A stretch of DNA of 39,721 bases from an uncultured bacterium (GTDB lineage: Bacteria > Verrucomicrobiota > Verrucomicrobiia > CAIQCK01): positions 81,672-121,392 of the forward strand of contig CAIQCK010000049.1 of NCBI GenBank assembly GCA_903870275.1, given 5' to 3'. Position 1 is the first letter of the stretch, and the number at the start of each line of letters is the position of its first letter. The translations under genes and the position numbers were made by a program. Below are positions 7,337-19,781 of the stretch, one piece after another. Under the pieces are notes generated by a model. That model did no database searches and was not told the DNA's origin. It saw only the letters and a program-made list of their open reading frames with translations.

Positions 7337-8047
7337 ATGAAAGTTTTCAAGTTTCTACTGGCCGTTGTGCTGCTGCTGCCGTGCGCGGCGCTGACGCTGA
7401 CGATCTATCACGTCATCGCGGCGCTCGGACTTGGCCACGGGCCGTGGCTGCAACGGCCGGCGCTGTGGCTGGGGCTGGGCTTCGGCTGCTGGCTCGCCAT
7501 CTACGGACTGCTCAGCCCGTCGGCGCGGGCTTACGTCATCAGCCACGAGCTGACGCACGTCTTCTGGGCGCTGCTCATGGGCGCGAAGGTGAGCGGCTTG
7601 AAGGCGGGCGCGCGCGGCGGGCAAGTGACGGTGAGCAAGGAGAACTGGCTCATCACGCTCTCGCCGTATTTTTTTCCGTTCTACGCCATGCTGGCCATCG
7701 CCATCTACTACGCGATGGGACTGCTGGCGGATGTGCGGCCGTTCGCGGCGGTGCTGTATTACCTGCTCGGGTTCAGTTGGAGTTTTCATCTGACGTTCAC
7801 CTGGCTTGCATTGCGGCAAAACCAGAGCGATGTTCGCCGGCACGGATGGTTGTTTTCGATGGTGGTGATTTATGGAATGAACCTGCTGGTGGTGGCGCTG
7901 CTGATGGCGCTGGTGTCGTCGCATGTAAAGTTTGGCGACCTCGCCGCGCAGTTCGGCGACAATTGCCTGTTCTGCTGGCGATGGCTCGATCACTGGGTCC
8001 GCGAAGTGCCGCCGCTCTGGCAAACCATCGTGCGGCGGGCAAATTAA
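7337..8047 (+). CDS. membrane protein with HExxH motif, putative metallopeptidase
   Basis: 236 residues. Hydrophobic segments at about 5-30, 40-60, 107-130, 137-158 and 172-193 make it polytopic. H70-E71-L72-T73-H74 in VISHELTHVFWALLMGA fits the HExxH zinc motif of membrane metallopeptidases such as the M50 (site-2 protease) clan, where HExxH also sits at the end of a membrane helix and is followed by an 'ALxxGxKV' stretch. No LDG or NPDG second motif is seen, but D166 in QNQSDVRRHGW, between two membrane segments, could be a third ligand. The start ATG has only a weak GCGGA upstream. It is 60 bases before the PTS IIA gene, on the same strand. Membrane topology is confident, peptidase activity only suggested. 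Confidence 0.75.
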   Translation: MKVFKFLLAVVLLLPCAALTLTIYHVIAALGLGHGPWLQRPALWLGLGFGCWLAIYGLLSPSARAYVISHELTHVFWALLMGAKVSGLKAGARGGQVTVSKENWLITLSPYFFPFYAMLAIAIYYAMGLLADVRPFAAVLYYLLGFSWSFHLTFTWLALRQNQSDVRRHGWLFSMVVIYGMNLLVVALLMALVSSHVKFGDLAAQFGDNCLFCWRWLDHWVREVPPLWQTIVRRAN

Positions 8048-8107
8048 CTTGCACGCGCGGCGGCGCTGTGAGATGAAACGCGGGTTTCCGACAGCGAATT
8101 TTGTCTC

Positions 8108-8569
8108 ATGACCTTAAGCGACATCTTAAACCCGGAGTGCGTCATCACGGAGATGCGCGCTGTTGATCGTTGGCAGGCGATTGACGAACTGCTCGCGCAG
8201 CTCGTCAAAGCCGGCCGCATCCAGGCCGAGCATCTGCCCGCCATCACGCAGGCGGTCAAGAAGCGCGAGACCACCATGAGCACGGGTATCGGCTTCGGCA
8301 TCGGCATCCCGCACGCCACCACCGATCTCATCGGCGACGTCATCGGCGCATTCGGCCGCTCCAAGACCGGCATCAACTTCGACGCCCTCGACGAACAGCC
8401 GGTCAGCCTCATTGTCCTCTTCCTTGTCCCCCAGGGCCAATTCCAAAAACATCTTCACACACTGGCCAACATCGCCAAGTTTCTCCACGACCGTCCGCTG
8501 CGCGAGAAACTGCAGCAGGCCGCCTCCGCCGACGAGATGGTGAAGATCATTCGCGGACAGCAGGCGTGA
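8108..8569 (+). CDS. PTS EIIA-type (PtsN/fructose-class) protein
   Basis: 153 residues, one EIIA type-2 domain. The phosphorylatable histidine is H69 in GIGIPHATTD, followed by the usual DVIGAFGRSKTGINFDALD strand and LIVLFLVPQGQFQKHLHTLANIAKFL. There is no neighbouring EIIB/EIIC permease, so a regulatory PtsN-like role in a phosphorelay is more likely than sugar transport. It is followed by a large inverted repeat and then argS; the frame is complete and normal in length. Confidence 0.9.
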   Translation: MTLSDILNPECVITEMRAVDRWQAIDELLAQLVKAGRIQAEHLPAITQAVKKRETTMSTGIGFGIGIPHATTDLIGDVIGAFGRSKTGINFDALDEQPVSLIVLFLVPQGQFQKHLHTLANIAKFLHDRPLREKLQQAASADEMVKIIRGQQA

Positions 8570-8593
8570 CGGATAACGTGCGACTTGTAACTG

Positions 8594-8677
8594 GTGATTC
8601 GTAACTGGTGATTGGTGGTCTGGATTACGAACCGCGGGTTACGAATTACGAGCTACCAATCACAAGTTACGAATCAC
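8594..8677. repeat. 23-bp inverted repeat between PTS IIA gene and argS
   Basis: Left arm 8594-8616 (GTGATTCGTAACTGGTGATT then GGT) and right arm 8655-8677 are complementary with a single mismatch, separated by 38 bases. Shorter copies of the same words (GTAACTGGTGATT, TTACGAATTACGAG) recur inside and just outside the arms, so the element is built from a roughly 14-base unit in both orientations. TTTT follows the right arm, so it could also end transcription of the PTS gene. It replaces a normal ribosome binding site region just before argS. Confidence 0.7.
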
Positions 8678-8686
8678 TTTTGCCCC

Positions 8687-10420
8687 ATGGAATCCGTCCA
8701 ACAACTTCTTGAGCGACTCGCCACCGGCGTCATCCGCCAGAGCGTCGGCGCGGACGGCGCGGCCAGCGTGCGGCCTTGCGGCAACCCGAAATTCGGCGAC
8801 TACCAGATCAACGGCCTCTTGCCCATCGCCAAGGCGCGCGGTGAAAATCCCCGCCCGCTCGCCGAGAAGGTCGCTGCCGCGCTCGCGCCCGCGCTCGCCG
8901 ACATCGCCGAGCCGCCTACCGTCGCGGGTGCAGGCTTCATCAACGTCCGCCTGAAGGCCGGCTTCGTCGGCTCGCTCCTGCCGCAAGTGCTCGCCGACTC
9001 GCGCCTCGGCGTGCCCGCCGCGTCGCCCGCGCGCACCATCGTCATGGATTTCAGTGCGCCGAACGTCGCCAAGACGATGCACGTCGGCCACCTCCGCAGC
9101 AGCATCATCGGCGACAGCATCGCCCGCACGCTGCGTTTCCTCGGCCACAACGTCATCGCCGACAACCACATCGGCGACTGGGGCACGCAGTTCGGGTTTC
9201 TGCTCCACGGTTTCAAGCAGGAGAAGCTCGATCTCGCCACCGCCGCCGATCCCATCGCCGAGATGGAGCGCATCTATCGCAATTACTACGGCGCATCCGA
9301 AGCCGACCCATCCATCCGCGATGCCGCGAAGGCCGAGCTGGTGAAACTCCATGACAGCGACCCGGAGAACCTCGCGCTCTGGGAGAAGATCCGCGACCTC
9401 TCCATGCCGGCGTTCGATCGCGTTTATAACCGGCTCGGCGTGCGCTTCGATCACACGCTCGGCGAGAGTTTTTATCATCCGCGTCTAGCCGGCGTCGTGG
9501 CCGACCTGAAGGCCAAGGGACTCGCGGAGGACAGCGAGGGCGCTGTCTGCGTCTTCTTCCGCGACGTGCCGCAGCTCAAGGACAAGCCGTTTCTCGTCCA
9601 GAAAAGCGACGGCGCGTTCCTCTACCCCACCACCGACCTTGCCACCGTCCAGTATCGCGTCGAGACGTGGAAGCCCGGCGAGATCATCTACGTCACCGAC
9701 TCGCGCCAGAAGCTCCACTTCGAGCAGCTCTTCACCACCGCGCGGCGATGGGGCTACGCCGACCTGAAGCTCGCGCACGTCACCTTCGGCTCCGTGCTCG
9801 GCGAGGACAACAAGCCGATCAAGACCCGCAGCGGCGAGCCGATCCGGCTGGAAGAACTCCTCGACGAAGCCGAGCGGCGCGCGCAGGCCATTGTGGACGC
9901 CCAGAACGCCGACCTCTCCGAGGCCACGCGCCACGAGATCGCCCGCGTCGTTGGCATCGGCGCGGTCAAGTATGCCGACCTCAGCCAGAACCGCGTCAAC
10001 GACTACGTCTTCAGTTGGCCCAAGATGCTCGCGATGCAGGGCAACACCGCACCCTACCTCCAATACGCCTACGTCCGCATCCGCTCCATCTTCCGCAAAG
10101 GCGCGGAGACGGACCGTGGAGCGTCGAGCGTGAAGCGTGAGTGCGTGGCGCTCGCCGACGCGGCCGAGTTCGACCTCGCCAAGTTCATCCTCCGCTTCCC
10201 CGAAGCCATCGAGCTGGCCACGGAGGATTACCGCCCCAACTTCATTTGCAGCTACCTCTACGAGCTTGCGGGCAAGTTCAGCGTCTTCTACGAACGCTGC
10301 CCCGTCCTCAAGGCCGACGAACCCGCCCGTTCCTCACGCCTGATCCTCTGCCAGCTGACCGCCGAAGTCCTCCGCCGCGGCCTCGACCTGCTTGGCATCC
10401 AGACCATCGAGCAGATGTAA
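8687..10420 (+). CDS. argS: arginyl-tRNA synthetase
   Basis: 577 residues from ATG 8687 (MESVQQLLERLATG). The frame stays open upstream to 8612, but those residues are encoded by the inverted repeat and do not belong to the family, so the inner start is chosen although no good Shine-Dalgarno precedes it. The N-terminal Add1 tRNA D-loop domain occupies about 1-100. The class I HIGH motif appears as SAPNVAKTMHVGHLRSSIIGD (spoken here as H-V-G-H), and the degenerate KMSK region as DNKPIKTRSGEPIRL. The C-terminal DALR anticodon-binding domain follows NTAPYLQYAYVRIRSI and contains EDYRPNFICSYLYELAGKFS. It charges tRNA-Arg in the cytoplasm. Length and motifs are normal. Confidence 0.96.
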   Translation: MESVQQLLERLATGVIRQSVGADGAASVRPCGNPKFGDYQINGLLPIAKARGENPRPLAEKVAAALAPALADIAEPPTVAGAGFINVRLKAGFVGSLLPQVLADSRLGVPAASPARTIVMDFSAPNVAKTMHVGHLRSSIIGDSIARTLRFLGHNVIADNHIGDWGTQFGFLLHGFKQEKLDLATAADPIAEMERIYRNYYGASEADPSIRDAAKAELVKLHDSDPENLALWEKIRDLSMPAFDRVYNRLGVRFDHTLGESFYHPRLAGVVADLKAKGLAEDSEGAVCVFFRDVPQLKDKPFLVQKSDGAFLYPTTDLATVQYRVETWKPGEIIYVTDSRQKLHFEQLFTTARRWGYADLKLAHVTFGSVLGEDNKPIKTRSGEPIRLEELLDEAERRAQAIVDAQNADLSEATRHEIARVVGIGAVKYADLSQNRVNDYVFSWPKMLAMQGNTAPYLQYAYVRIRSIFRKGAETDRGASSVKRECVALADAAEFDLAKFILRFPEAIELATEDYRPNFICSYLYELAGKFSVFYERCPVLKADEPARSSRLILCQLTAEVLRRGLDLLGIQTIEQM

Positions 10421-10521
10421 GGCGGCCGTCGCTCAATATTTGTTGAGCCGCGCTGCGTTATATCCGGACAGCAACCGCGCCTTATCCGATGGAACGCGAC
10501 AACCTGTTCGGAGACGAAACG

Positions 10522-11088
10522 ATGAATGCTCACGAGACATTGAACGGCGGGACAACAGGAGCGGATGTAAAAACACATCATCGCAGGTCACGCATCCTGA
10601 TTGTAGTCGGCACCATCGCCATGCTGGTCGGCGCCTTGGACCCATTGGAGGGATCGCCCATCGTCCTGCTCGGCAGCGGGCTGGTGGGGCTTGGCACCTT
10701 CCTCGATGGCGGCGAACGCCGATGGATCGCCTACAGGACGGGAGTTCTCATTCTGATTGCGGTTGGCGTTGGAGCAATGTGGGGTCTGAGCGCGCTCGGA
10801 GGCTTTGGCGGCAACAGCGGACGCTCGATGTGGTGGGGAGTGTTGGTCCTGCCGTTGTTCGTGGGATGGTCCTTGGGCGTCTGGGGGCCGGGCCAACCGC
10901 GCTGGCCGTTGGTGCTGGGCATCGCGGTCAGCCTCTGGTATCTGGCAATCCCAATGATCGTGCTGGTGCATGGGCGTCCCGTAAAAGACCTTTTTGCTGT
11001 GCCAATCGTCGTCATCAGCGTCACCGGCCTGGTTACCATCGGCGGCTGCATCTGGCGGCTGTGGAACCCACCCACGGAACGAGAATAG
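10522..11088 (+). CDS. hypothetical multi-pass membrane protein
   Basis: 188 residues from ATG 10522, chosen over the ATG at 10489 because GGAG lies about 8 bases upstream. The first 25 residues are hydrophilic (NGGTTGADVKTHHRRSR), followed by five or six hydrophobic segments (ILIVVGTIAMLVGALD, IVLLGSGLVGLGTFL, TGVLILIAVGVGAMWGL, WGVLVLPLFVGWSLGVW, and two more), ending in a short WRLWNPPTERE tail. No catalytic motif and no recognised family. It lies between argS and a response regulator without obvious coupling to either. Confidence 0.65.
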   Translation: MNAHETLNGGTTGADVKTHHRRSRILIVVGTIAMLVGALDPLEGSPIVLLGSGLVGLGTFLDGGERRWIAYRTGVLILIAVGVGAMWGLSALGGFGGNSGRSMWWGVLVLPLFVGWSLGVWGPGQPRWPLVLGIAVSLWYLAIPMIVLVHGRPVKDLFAVPIVVISVTGLVTIGGCIWRLWNPPTERE

Positions 11089-11177
11089 AGGATTTCTCCC
11101 CTCGTCGCCGCGTCCGCTCCCAGGCACAGCGCGACAACTGTTTTTGCGTTCAAATCTCCATACACTAGATTGAGGCG

Positions 11178-11627
11178 ATGAATGAAGGCGTCGCCGATAC
11201 TCAAATTCTTCTGGCGGAGGACAACCCGCATGATGCCGAGTTGACCATGCGGGTGCTGCGAAAGCGCAATCTCGCCCGCAAACTGGTGTGGGTGGAGGAT
11301 GGTGTCGCGGCCCTGGAGTTTATCTTCGGCCCGAATCATCGGACGGACGCCGAACTCCGTCACAAGCCCAGGTTGATCCTGTTGGATTTGAAGATGCCCA
11401 AGCTTAACGGCATCGAGGTCCTGAAGCGGCTCAAGTCCGATGCCCGGGCGAAAGTCATCCCGGTGGTGGTTCTCACTTCCTCACGCGAAGAAACCGACCT
11501 CGATACTTGTTACGACCTCGGCGTGAACAGCTACATCGTCAAACCGGTGGAGTCCGAGACCTTCACGGAGGCTGTGACTCAACTAGGACTCTACTGGATG
11601 CTCCACAACGAGCAGCCGCACAACTAA
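11178..11627 (+). CDS. stand-alone CheY-like response regulator (Rcp1 type)
   Basis: 149 residues, a single receiver domain with no output domain. Acidic pair E14-D15 (LLAEDNPHDAELT), phospho-acceptor D70 in RLILLDLKMPKLNG, T100 in VVVLTSS and K122 in YIVKPV are all present. The long insertion between strands 2 and 3 (EFIFGPNHRTDAELRHKP) is typical of Rcp1-like regulators that partner bacteriophytochromes or hybrid histidine kinases. GAGG lies four bases before the ATG. No kinase gene is adjacent, so its partner is elsewhere in the genome. Confidence 0.93.
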   Translation: MNEGVADTQILLAEDNPHDAELTMRVLRKRNLARKLVWVEDGVAALEFIFGPNHRTDAELRHKPRLILLDLKMPKLNGIEVLKRLKSDARAKVIPVVVLTSSREETDLDTCYDLGVNSYIVKPVESETFTEAVTQLGLYWMLHNEQPHN

Positions 11628-11792
11628 GCGTCGCTGCCGCTTCCACGTCTTGCGACTCCGTCGCGAAACATTGCGATCAGTCCCCCCGCGCCGTGGCGGG
11701 CGGTGACAAACACCGAAGCTTCGGCCACCAGCTTCCTTTGCGCGCGGTGTTCGTGTTGCAAAAAGGACGCCTGCTTGCCTAAACTGCCCCGC

Positions 11793-13148
11793 ATGAATCT
11801 TCGCCATCTTCTCCTGTTCGCCGCCATCCTCCTCGGTCTTGCCCGCCCCACCCCAGCCGCGCCGGTGCCCGCCAAAGACCGCATCGTCATCCTGATCACC
11901 GTGGACGGTTTTCCGGTGTGGATGTGGAAAGACCCGGCGCTGGCAATGCCGAATCTGCGCCGGCTGGCCAAGGAGGGCGCGACGGCGGACGCCATGACGG
12001 TGTCGAATCCGTCCATCACGTGGATTTGTCACACGACGCTCGCCACGGGCGTGACGCCGCGCCGGCATGGGGTGTTGTTCAACGGACTGCTCGTGCGGCA
12101 CGGAGCGCTGCCGCCGGTCATCGAGCCGTGGCGTGACAAGGTGGATCTGGTGCATGTTCCAACGATCTACGACGCGGCGTTCAAGGCGGGACTGACGACG
12201 GCGCAGGTGGATTGGGTGGCGATCCTGAACTCCGGCACGATCAGCCACGAGTTTCTGGAAATTCCAAAACCCGACGGCGCGATCGAGCGCGAACTGGTCA
12301 ACGCGGGTGTCGTCACAGCCGACGAGGTGCGCGATTTCATGAAGGGCAGGAACATCGTCTGGCGCGATTGGGTCTGGACGCAGGCGGGCTGTCACATCAT
12401 CAAGGCGCACAAGCCAAACCTGCTGCTGTTCCATCTGCTCGGCACCGACGCGTTGAATCACCAGTATGGCCCCGGCTCGTCGGCCAGTTTCAGCGCTTAC
12501 GCCTACACCGACCGGCTCATCGGCGACCTGCTCGCCGCCGTCGAGCGCGCGGGCCTGCGCGACCGCGCGACGGTCATCGTCACGACCGATCACGGTTTCA
12601 AAAAGGTCAGCAAGGTCATCTACACGAACGTCGCGCTCCGCCAGGCGGGCCTGTTGCGGCGCGCCGCCAACAAGGTTGAAAGCTGCGATGCGTGCGCCAT
12701 CGCGGAAGGCGGGATGGCGTTTGTCTATGTGAACGATCCGGCGCGGCGAGCAGAGTTGCTGCCGAAGTTGAAACCCCTCTGCGCCGGTCTGGAGGGCGTC
12801 GCGCAGGTTGTGGACGGCGCCGACGGGCCGAAGTTCGGCATGCCCACGCCGGCGGAGAACCAGGGCATGGGCGACCTCATCCTCTTTGCCAAGCCCGGTT
12901 ACGCGTTCAAAGACGACAGCGCCGCCGACGCGACCGTGGCGGAATCGAAGGGCTATCTTGGCACGCACGGTTATCCCGCGAGCGATCCCGAACTCGATGG
13001 CATGTTCATCGCGTGGGGTTACGGCATCAAACCGGGCGCGCGGCTGGAGCGAATCTCAAATACGGATGTCGCACCGACGCTCGCGGAGCTGCTTGGCGTG
13101 CCGCTGCCGAATGTCGAGGGACGCCCGCTACGCGAGTTGCTGCGGTGA
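11793..13148 (+). CDS. exported phosphodiesterase/nucleotide pyrophosphatase-like enzyme
   Basis: 451 residues from ATG 11793, where an N-terminal signal peptide begins (NLRHLLLFAAILLGLA, cleavage likely after PTPAA); the frame is open further upstream to 11703 but those residues are Cys-rich and not family-like. It belongs to the type I phosphodiesterase (ENPP) branch of the alkaline phosphatase superfamily. D38 in ITVDGF, nucleophile T76 in SNPSITWICHTT, the GTDALNHQYGPGS metal site, VTTDHGFKK and GTHGYPASDPELDGMF supply the two-zinc ligand set. It should hydrolyse phosphodiesters or phosphate esters outside the cytoplasmic membrane. It converges on another phosphatase-superfamily gene across a short hairpin. 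Confidence 0.9.
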   Translation: MNLRHLLLFAAILLGLARPTPAAPVPAKDRIVILITVDGFPVWMWKDPALAMPNLRRLAKEGATADAMTVSNPSITWICHTTLATGVTPRRHGVLFNGLLVRHGALPPVIEPWRDKVDLVHVPTIYDAAFKAGLTTAQVDWVAILNSGTISHEFLEIPKPDGAIERELVNAGVVTADEVRDFMKGRNIVWRDWVWTQAGCHIIKAHKPNLLLFHLLGTDALNHQYGPGSSASFSAYAYTDRLIGDLLAAVERAGLRDRATVIVTTDHGFKKVSKVIYTNVALRQAGLLRRAANKVESCDACAIAEGGMAFVYVNDPARRAELLPKLKPLCAGLEGVAQVVDGADGPKFGMPTPAENQGMGDLILFAKPGYAFKDDSAADATVAESKGYLGTHGYPASDPELDGMFIAWGYGIKPGARLERISNTDVAPTLAELLGVPLPNVEGRPLRELLR

Positions 13149-13151
13149 AAT

Positions 13152-13194
13152 CGGAGTTCGTCGTAGAACGGACATTCCTGTCCGTTGAACTCCG
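13152..13194. terminator. nested hairpin between convergent phosphatase genes
   Basis: Perfect inner stem AACGGACA (13167-13174) and TGTCCGTT (13179-13186) with a TTCC loop, and an outer stem CGGAGTTC (13152-13159) with GAACTCCG (13187-13194) interrupted by a seven-base bulge. It fills nearly the whole 49-bp gap between two facing genes, so it can stop transcription from both sides, although there is no long T-run. The inner stem resembles a dispersed repeat I recall from Verrucomicrobia. Confidence 0.6.
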
Positions 13195-13197
13195 GAT

Positions 13198-14700
13198 TTA
13201 CACCACCGCCTCGGCGTTCCAGTAAGCCTCCGCCACTTCCACATCTTCGGCCGACGGGCCGCACTCAGCCAGCAGCGGCACTTCCGGATTCCGGAAATCA
13301 ATCTTCGCCAGCGCGAGGTAGTGATGGAACACGTCGGTGTTCTGGATGAAGCCCTGGAAACGCTCCGCGCCGGGGCCGACCGCCGCCAACGGGACGTAAT
13401 CGGCCGTGTGCGAGCCGCTGGTCCAACCAATGCCGAGTTGGTTGCCAAGCAACTGGCCAAGCTGGATCACCGGCGAGCTCATGATGTCGTAAAGTGCGCG
13501 GCCCTTTTTGGCAAGGAACGGCGCGAACGCCGCCGCCTTCTCCGCCGGCACGTCGTAACCAGTCGCGTCGCGAATGATCGCCTGAATCTCGGCCGGATTC
13601 TCCTTCTTGCCCAGTTGCTTGAGAATCTCGGGGAAGGAACTCTTGACCTGCTTGACGTTCGCGAACAGCGGCGAGCTGTTGCCGTAATTCGCGCCCGTGC
13701 CGTTGAGACCGGGGTTGGCGTTGCCGTGATCGGTGGTCATGACGAGCAACGTGTCGGGGTGCCGCTGCTGAAATTCCACGCAAACGTCAATCGCCTCATC
13801 GAAGGCAATCTGGTCGCGCAGCGCCGCCGCCGCGTCGTTGTTGTGGCAGGCGTGGTCCACGCGGCCGCCTTCGACCTGCATGATGAAATGCTCCTCGCGC
13901 TCCAGTTTCTCCAGCGCCCGCCGTGTCATCGCGGCGAGCGTCGGCACCGCCGCCAGCGCCTTCGGATCGGCGACGTGATCAATCGTGTATGGCAAGTGAC
14001 TCGGCGTGAAGATGCCCAGCCACCGTTTGTCGGCCGGCGCGCTCTTCAACGCCGCCGCGTCGTTCATGACCGCGTAGCCCGCGGCGCGATAGTCCGCCAG
14101 CAGGTCGCGCTTGTCCTTGCGCTTGGCGGGATCGAAAAAAGTCTGGCCGCCGCCCAAAAGAATCTCAATGCCGCGCTCCAGATATTGCACGGCGATAAAA
14201 TCCGCCGCCTCGCGCTTCAAGCCGCTGGCTGCAAAACCGGCGGGCGTCGCGTGCGTGATTTCCGTGGTTGTCACGAGCGCGCGCTTCCAGCCGGCCTGGC
14301 CGAACAGTTCGTAAAGCGGCTTCAGCGCACGTCCGTCGGGTAGGATGTTTACCGTGCCGTTGACGATGCGCGAGCCGCTGCCCCAGCTCGACGAGGCGGC
14401 GGACGAATCCGTCACCAGCGAGTTCAGCGAGCGCATGTTCATCCACGCGGTGTGCGTGCCGGGCCGCCGGCAAAGTTCCCACCACGTCAATCCGCGCTGG
14501 CGCAGCAGATGCGAAAGATGGTCGGCGCACGTCAGCGTGCCCACACTCATGCCGTCGGCCACCAGATGAATGATGTGACGCGGCTGTTGCCCGTCGCGGG
14601 CGGGCGTGGCATCGGCTCCGCGCGCGAGATGCGGAAGAGCCACTGAGGAAGCGGCCAGCAAACCTGACCGGCCAAGGAAACGGCGCCGTGTAATCGTCAT
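13198..14700 (-). CDS. Tat-exported alkaline phosphatase (PhoA-like)
   Basis: 500 residues from ATG 14700, chosen because it gives a twin-arginine signal at once (MTITRRRFLGRSGLLAASS, cleavage near LARGA); an upstream ATG at 14748 would bury it. Classic alkaline phosphatase signatures: HLVADGMSVG metal Asp, nucleophile S99 in SLVTDSSAASSSWGSG, VEGGRVDHACHNND, MTTDHGNANPG and SGSHTADYVPL. It would release phosphate from organic esters in the periplasm; folding with metals in the cytoplasm before Tat export is common for this branch. It converges on the ENPP-type gene and diverges from the aminotransferase gene. No Pho-box could be identified with confidence. Confidence 0.93.
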   Translation of the reverse strand: MTITRRRFLGRSGLLAASSVALPHLARGADATPARDGQQPRHIIHLVADGMSVGTLTCADHLSHLLRQRGLTWWELCRRPGTHTAWMNMRSLNSLVTDSSAASSSWGSGSRIVNGTVNILPDGRALKPLYELFGQAGWKRALVTTTEITHATPAGFAASGLKREAADFIAVQYLERGIEILLGGGQTFFDPAKRKDKRDLLADYRAAGYAVMNDAAALKSAPADKRWLGIFTPSHLPYTIDHVADPKALAAVPTLAAMTRRALEKLEREEHFIMQVEGGRVDHACHNNDAAAALRDQIAFDEAIDVCVEFQQRHPDTLLVMTTDHGNANPGLNGTGANYGNSSPLFANVKQVKSSFPEILKQLGKKENPAEIQAIIRDATGYDVPAEKAAAFAPFLAKKGRALYDIMSSPVIQLGQLLGNQLGIGWTSGSHTADYVPLAAVGPGAERFQGFIQNTDVFHHYLALAKIDFRNPEVPLLAECGPSAEDVEVAEAYWNAEAVV

Positions 14701-14803
14701 GGCGGCAATTTTACCGAAAGAAGTGCAGCGCCGCAAGCCAAGCTGCACGCCCTAATCTGGCTCTTGCGCGTCGCGCGGCGTTTCGGTATCGTCGCCGCAC
14801 TTT

Positions 14804-15907
14804 ATGAATCGAGATCACGTCAAACTTTTCATTCCGGGACCGGTGGAAGTCAGCGAGAAGACCTTTCGCGCCATGAGCAAGCCGATGATCGGCCATCGCG
14901 GCGCGGGATTTCAGGAGCTTTACGCGGCCATGCAGCCGAAGCTCCAGCAATTGCTCTACACCAAGAACCCCGTCTTCCTCAGCACTTCCAGCGCATGGGG
15001 CGTGATGGAGGCCTCCATCCGAAACCTCGTCGCCAAGCGCGTGCTTAACTGCTGCTGTGGCGCGTTCAGCGACAAGTGGAACGACGTCTCGCTGCGCTGC
15101 GGCAAGGAAGCCGATGCGCTCAAGGTCGCGTGGGGCGACCCGATCCTGCCTGAGTTGATCCGCGAGAAGCTCGCCACCGGCCGCTACGACGCGCTGACGC
15201 TGATTCACAACGAAACTTCCACCGGCTTGATGAACCCGCTGCCGGCCATCGCCGAGGTGGTGCGCCAGTTCCCCGACGTGATGTTCATCGTGGACAGCGT
15301 CAGCTCGATGAGCGGCGTGAAGATCGAGATGGACGCGCTGGGCATTGACGTGCTGCTCGCCGGCATGCAGAAGGCGTTCGCGCTGCCGCCGGGACTGGCG
15401 GTGTTCGGCGTCAGCGAGCGGGCGCTGAAGCGCGCGGAGTCGGTGCCGGGCCGCGGATATTATTTCGATTTCCTGGAGTTCAAGGTCAACCACGACAAGA
15501 ACATGACGCCGAGCACGCCGGTGATTCCGCTCATCTACGCGCTCGCGGCCAAGCTCGACGACTTTTTTGCCGAGGGACTCGACGCCCGCTTCGCGCGCCA
15601 CCATCAACTCGCCGGCATGGTGCGCGGCTGGGGCCAGCGCAACGGCATCGAATTGCTGCCCGCGCCCGCGTATCAATCCATCACCCTGAGCTGCTTCGAC
15701 AACGGCGCGCGTGCCGGCGGCAAAGGCCGCCGAATTGACGTGCCGAAGTTCCAGAAGTTGCTCAAGGAGCGGCACAAGATTCTGATTGATGGCGGCTACG
15801 GCAAGATCAAGGGCCTGAGCTTCCGCATGGCGCACATGGGCGATGAGACAGTGGAAACGATCAACGAGCTGATCGCCGCGCTGGACGATTGCTTGAAGGC
15901 GCTGTAA
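14804..15907 (+). CDS. class V aminotransferase, alanine/serine-glyoxylate type
   Basis: 367 residues, COG0075-type PLP enzyme. GHRG at 30-33, the cofactor Asp D164 in FIVDSVSSMSG and the Schiff-base lysine K190 in GMQKAFALPPGLAVFGVS are in place, with the substrate-binding Arg region in GLSFRMAHMGDET near the end. Relatives are alanine-glyoxylate, serine-pyruvate or phosphoserine-type aminotransferases, and the sequence alone does not decide; in bacteria with this group a role in serine/glycine metabolism is common. The start ATG has no clear Shine-Dalgarno. It is divergent from the alkaline phosphatase gene and converges on a response regulator gene with only 16 bases between the stop codons. 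Confidence 0.88.
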   Translation: MNRDHVKLFIPGPVEVSEKTFRAMSKPMIGHRGAGFQELYAAMQPKLQQLLYTKNPVFLSTSSAWGVMEASIRNLVAKRVLNCCCGAFSDKWNDVSLRCGKEADALKVAWGDPILPELIREKLATGRYDALTLIHNETSTGLMNPLPAIAEVVRQFPDVMFIVDSVSSMSGVKIEMDALGIDVLLAGMQKAFALPPGLAVFGVSERALKRAESVPGRGYYFDFLEFKVNHDKNMTPSTPVIPLIYALAAKLDDFFAEGLDARFARHHQLAGMVRGWGQRNGIELLPAPAYQSITLSCFDNGARAGGKGRRIDVPKFQKLLKERHKILIDGGYGKIKGLSFRMAHMGDETVETINELIAALDDCLKAL

Positions 15908-15923
15908 CGCGCCCGGCGGGGGG

Positions 15924-17754
<1,831 letters not shown>

Positions 17755-17801
17755 CAAGAGCTGATTGGCATCGCTTCAAGCAGTAACGCCGCAAGGAACT
17801 C

Positions 17802-19778
<1,977 letters not shown>

Positions 19779-19781
19779 CGC

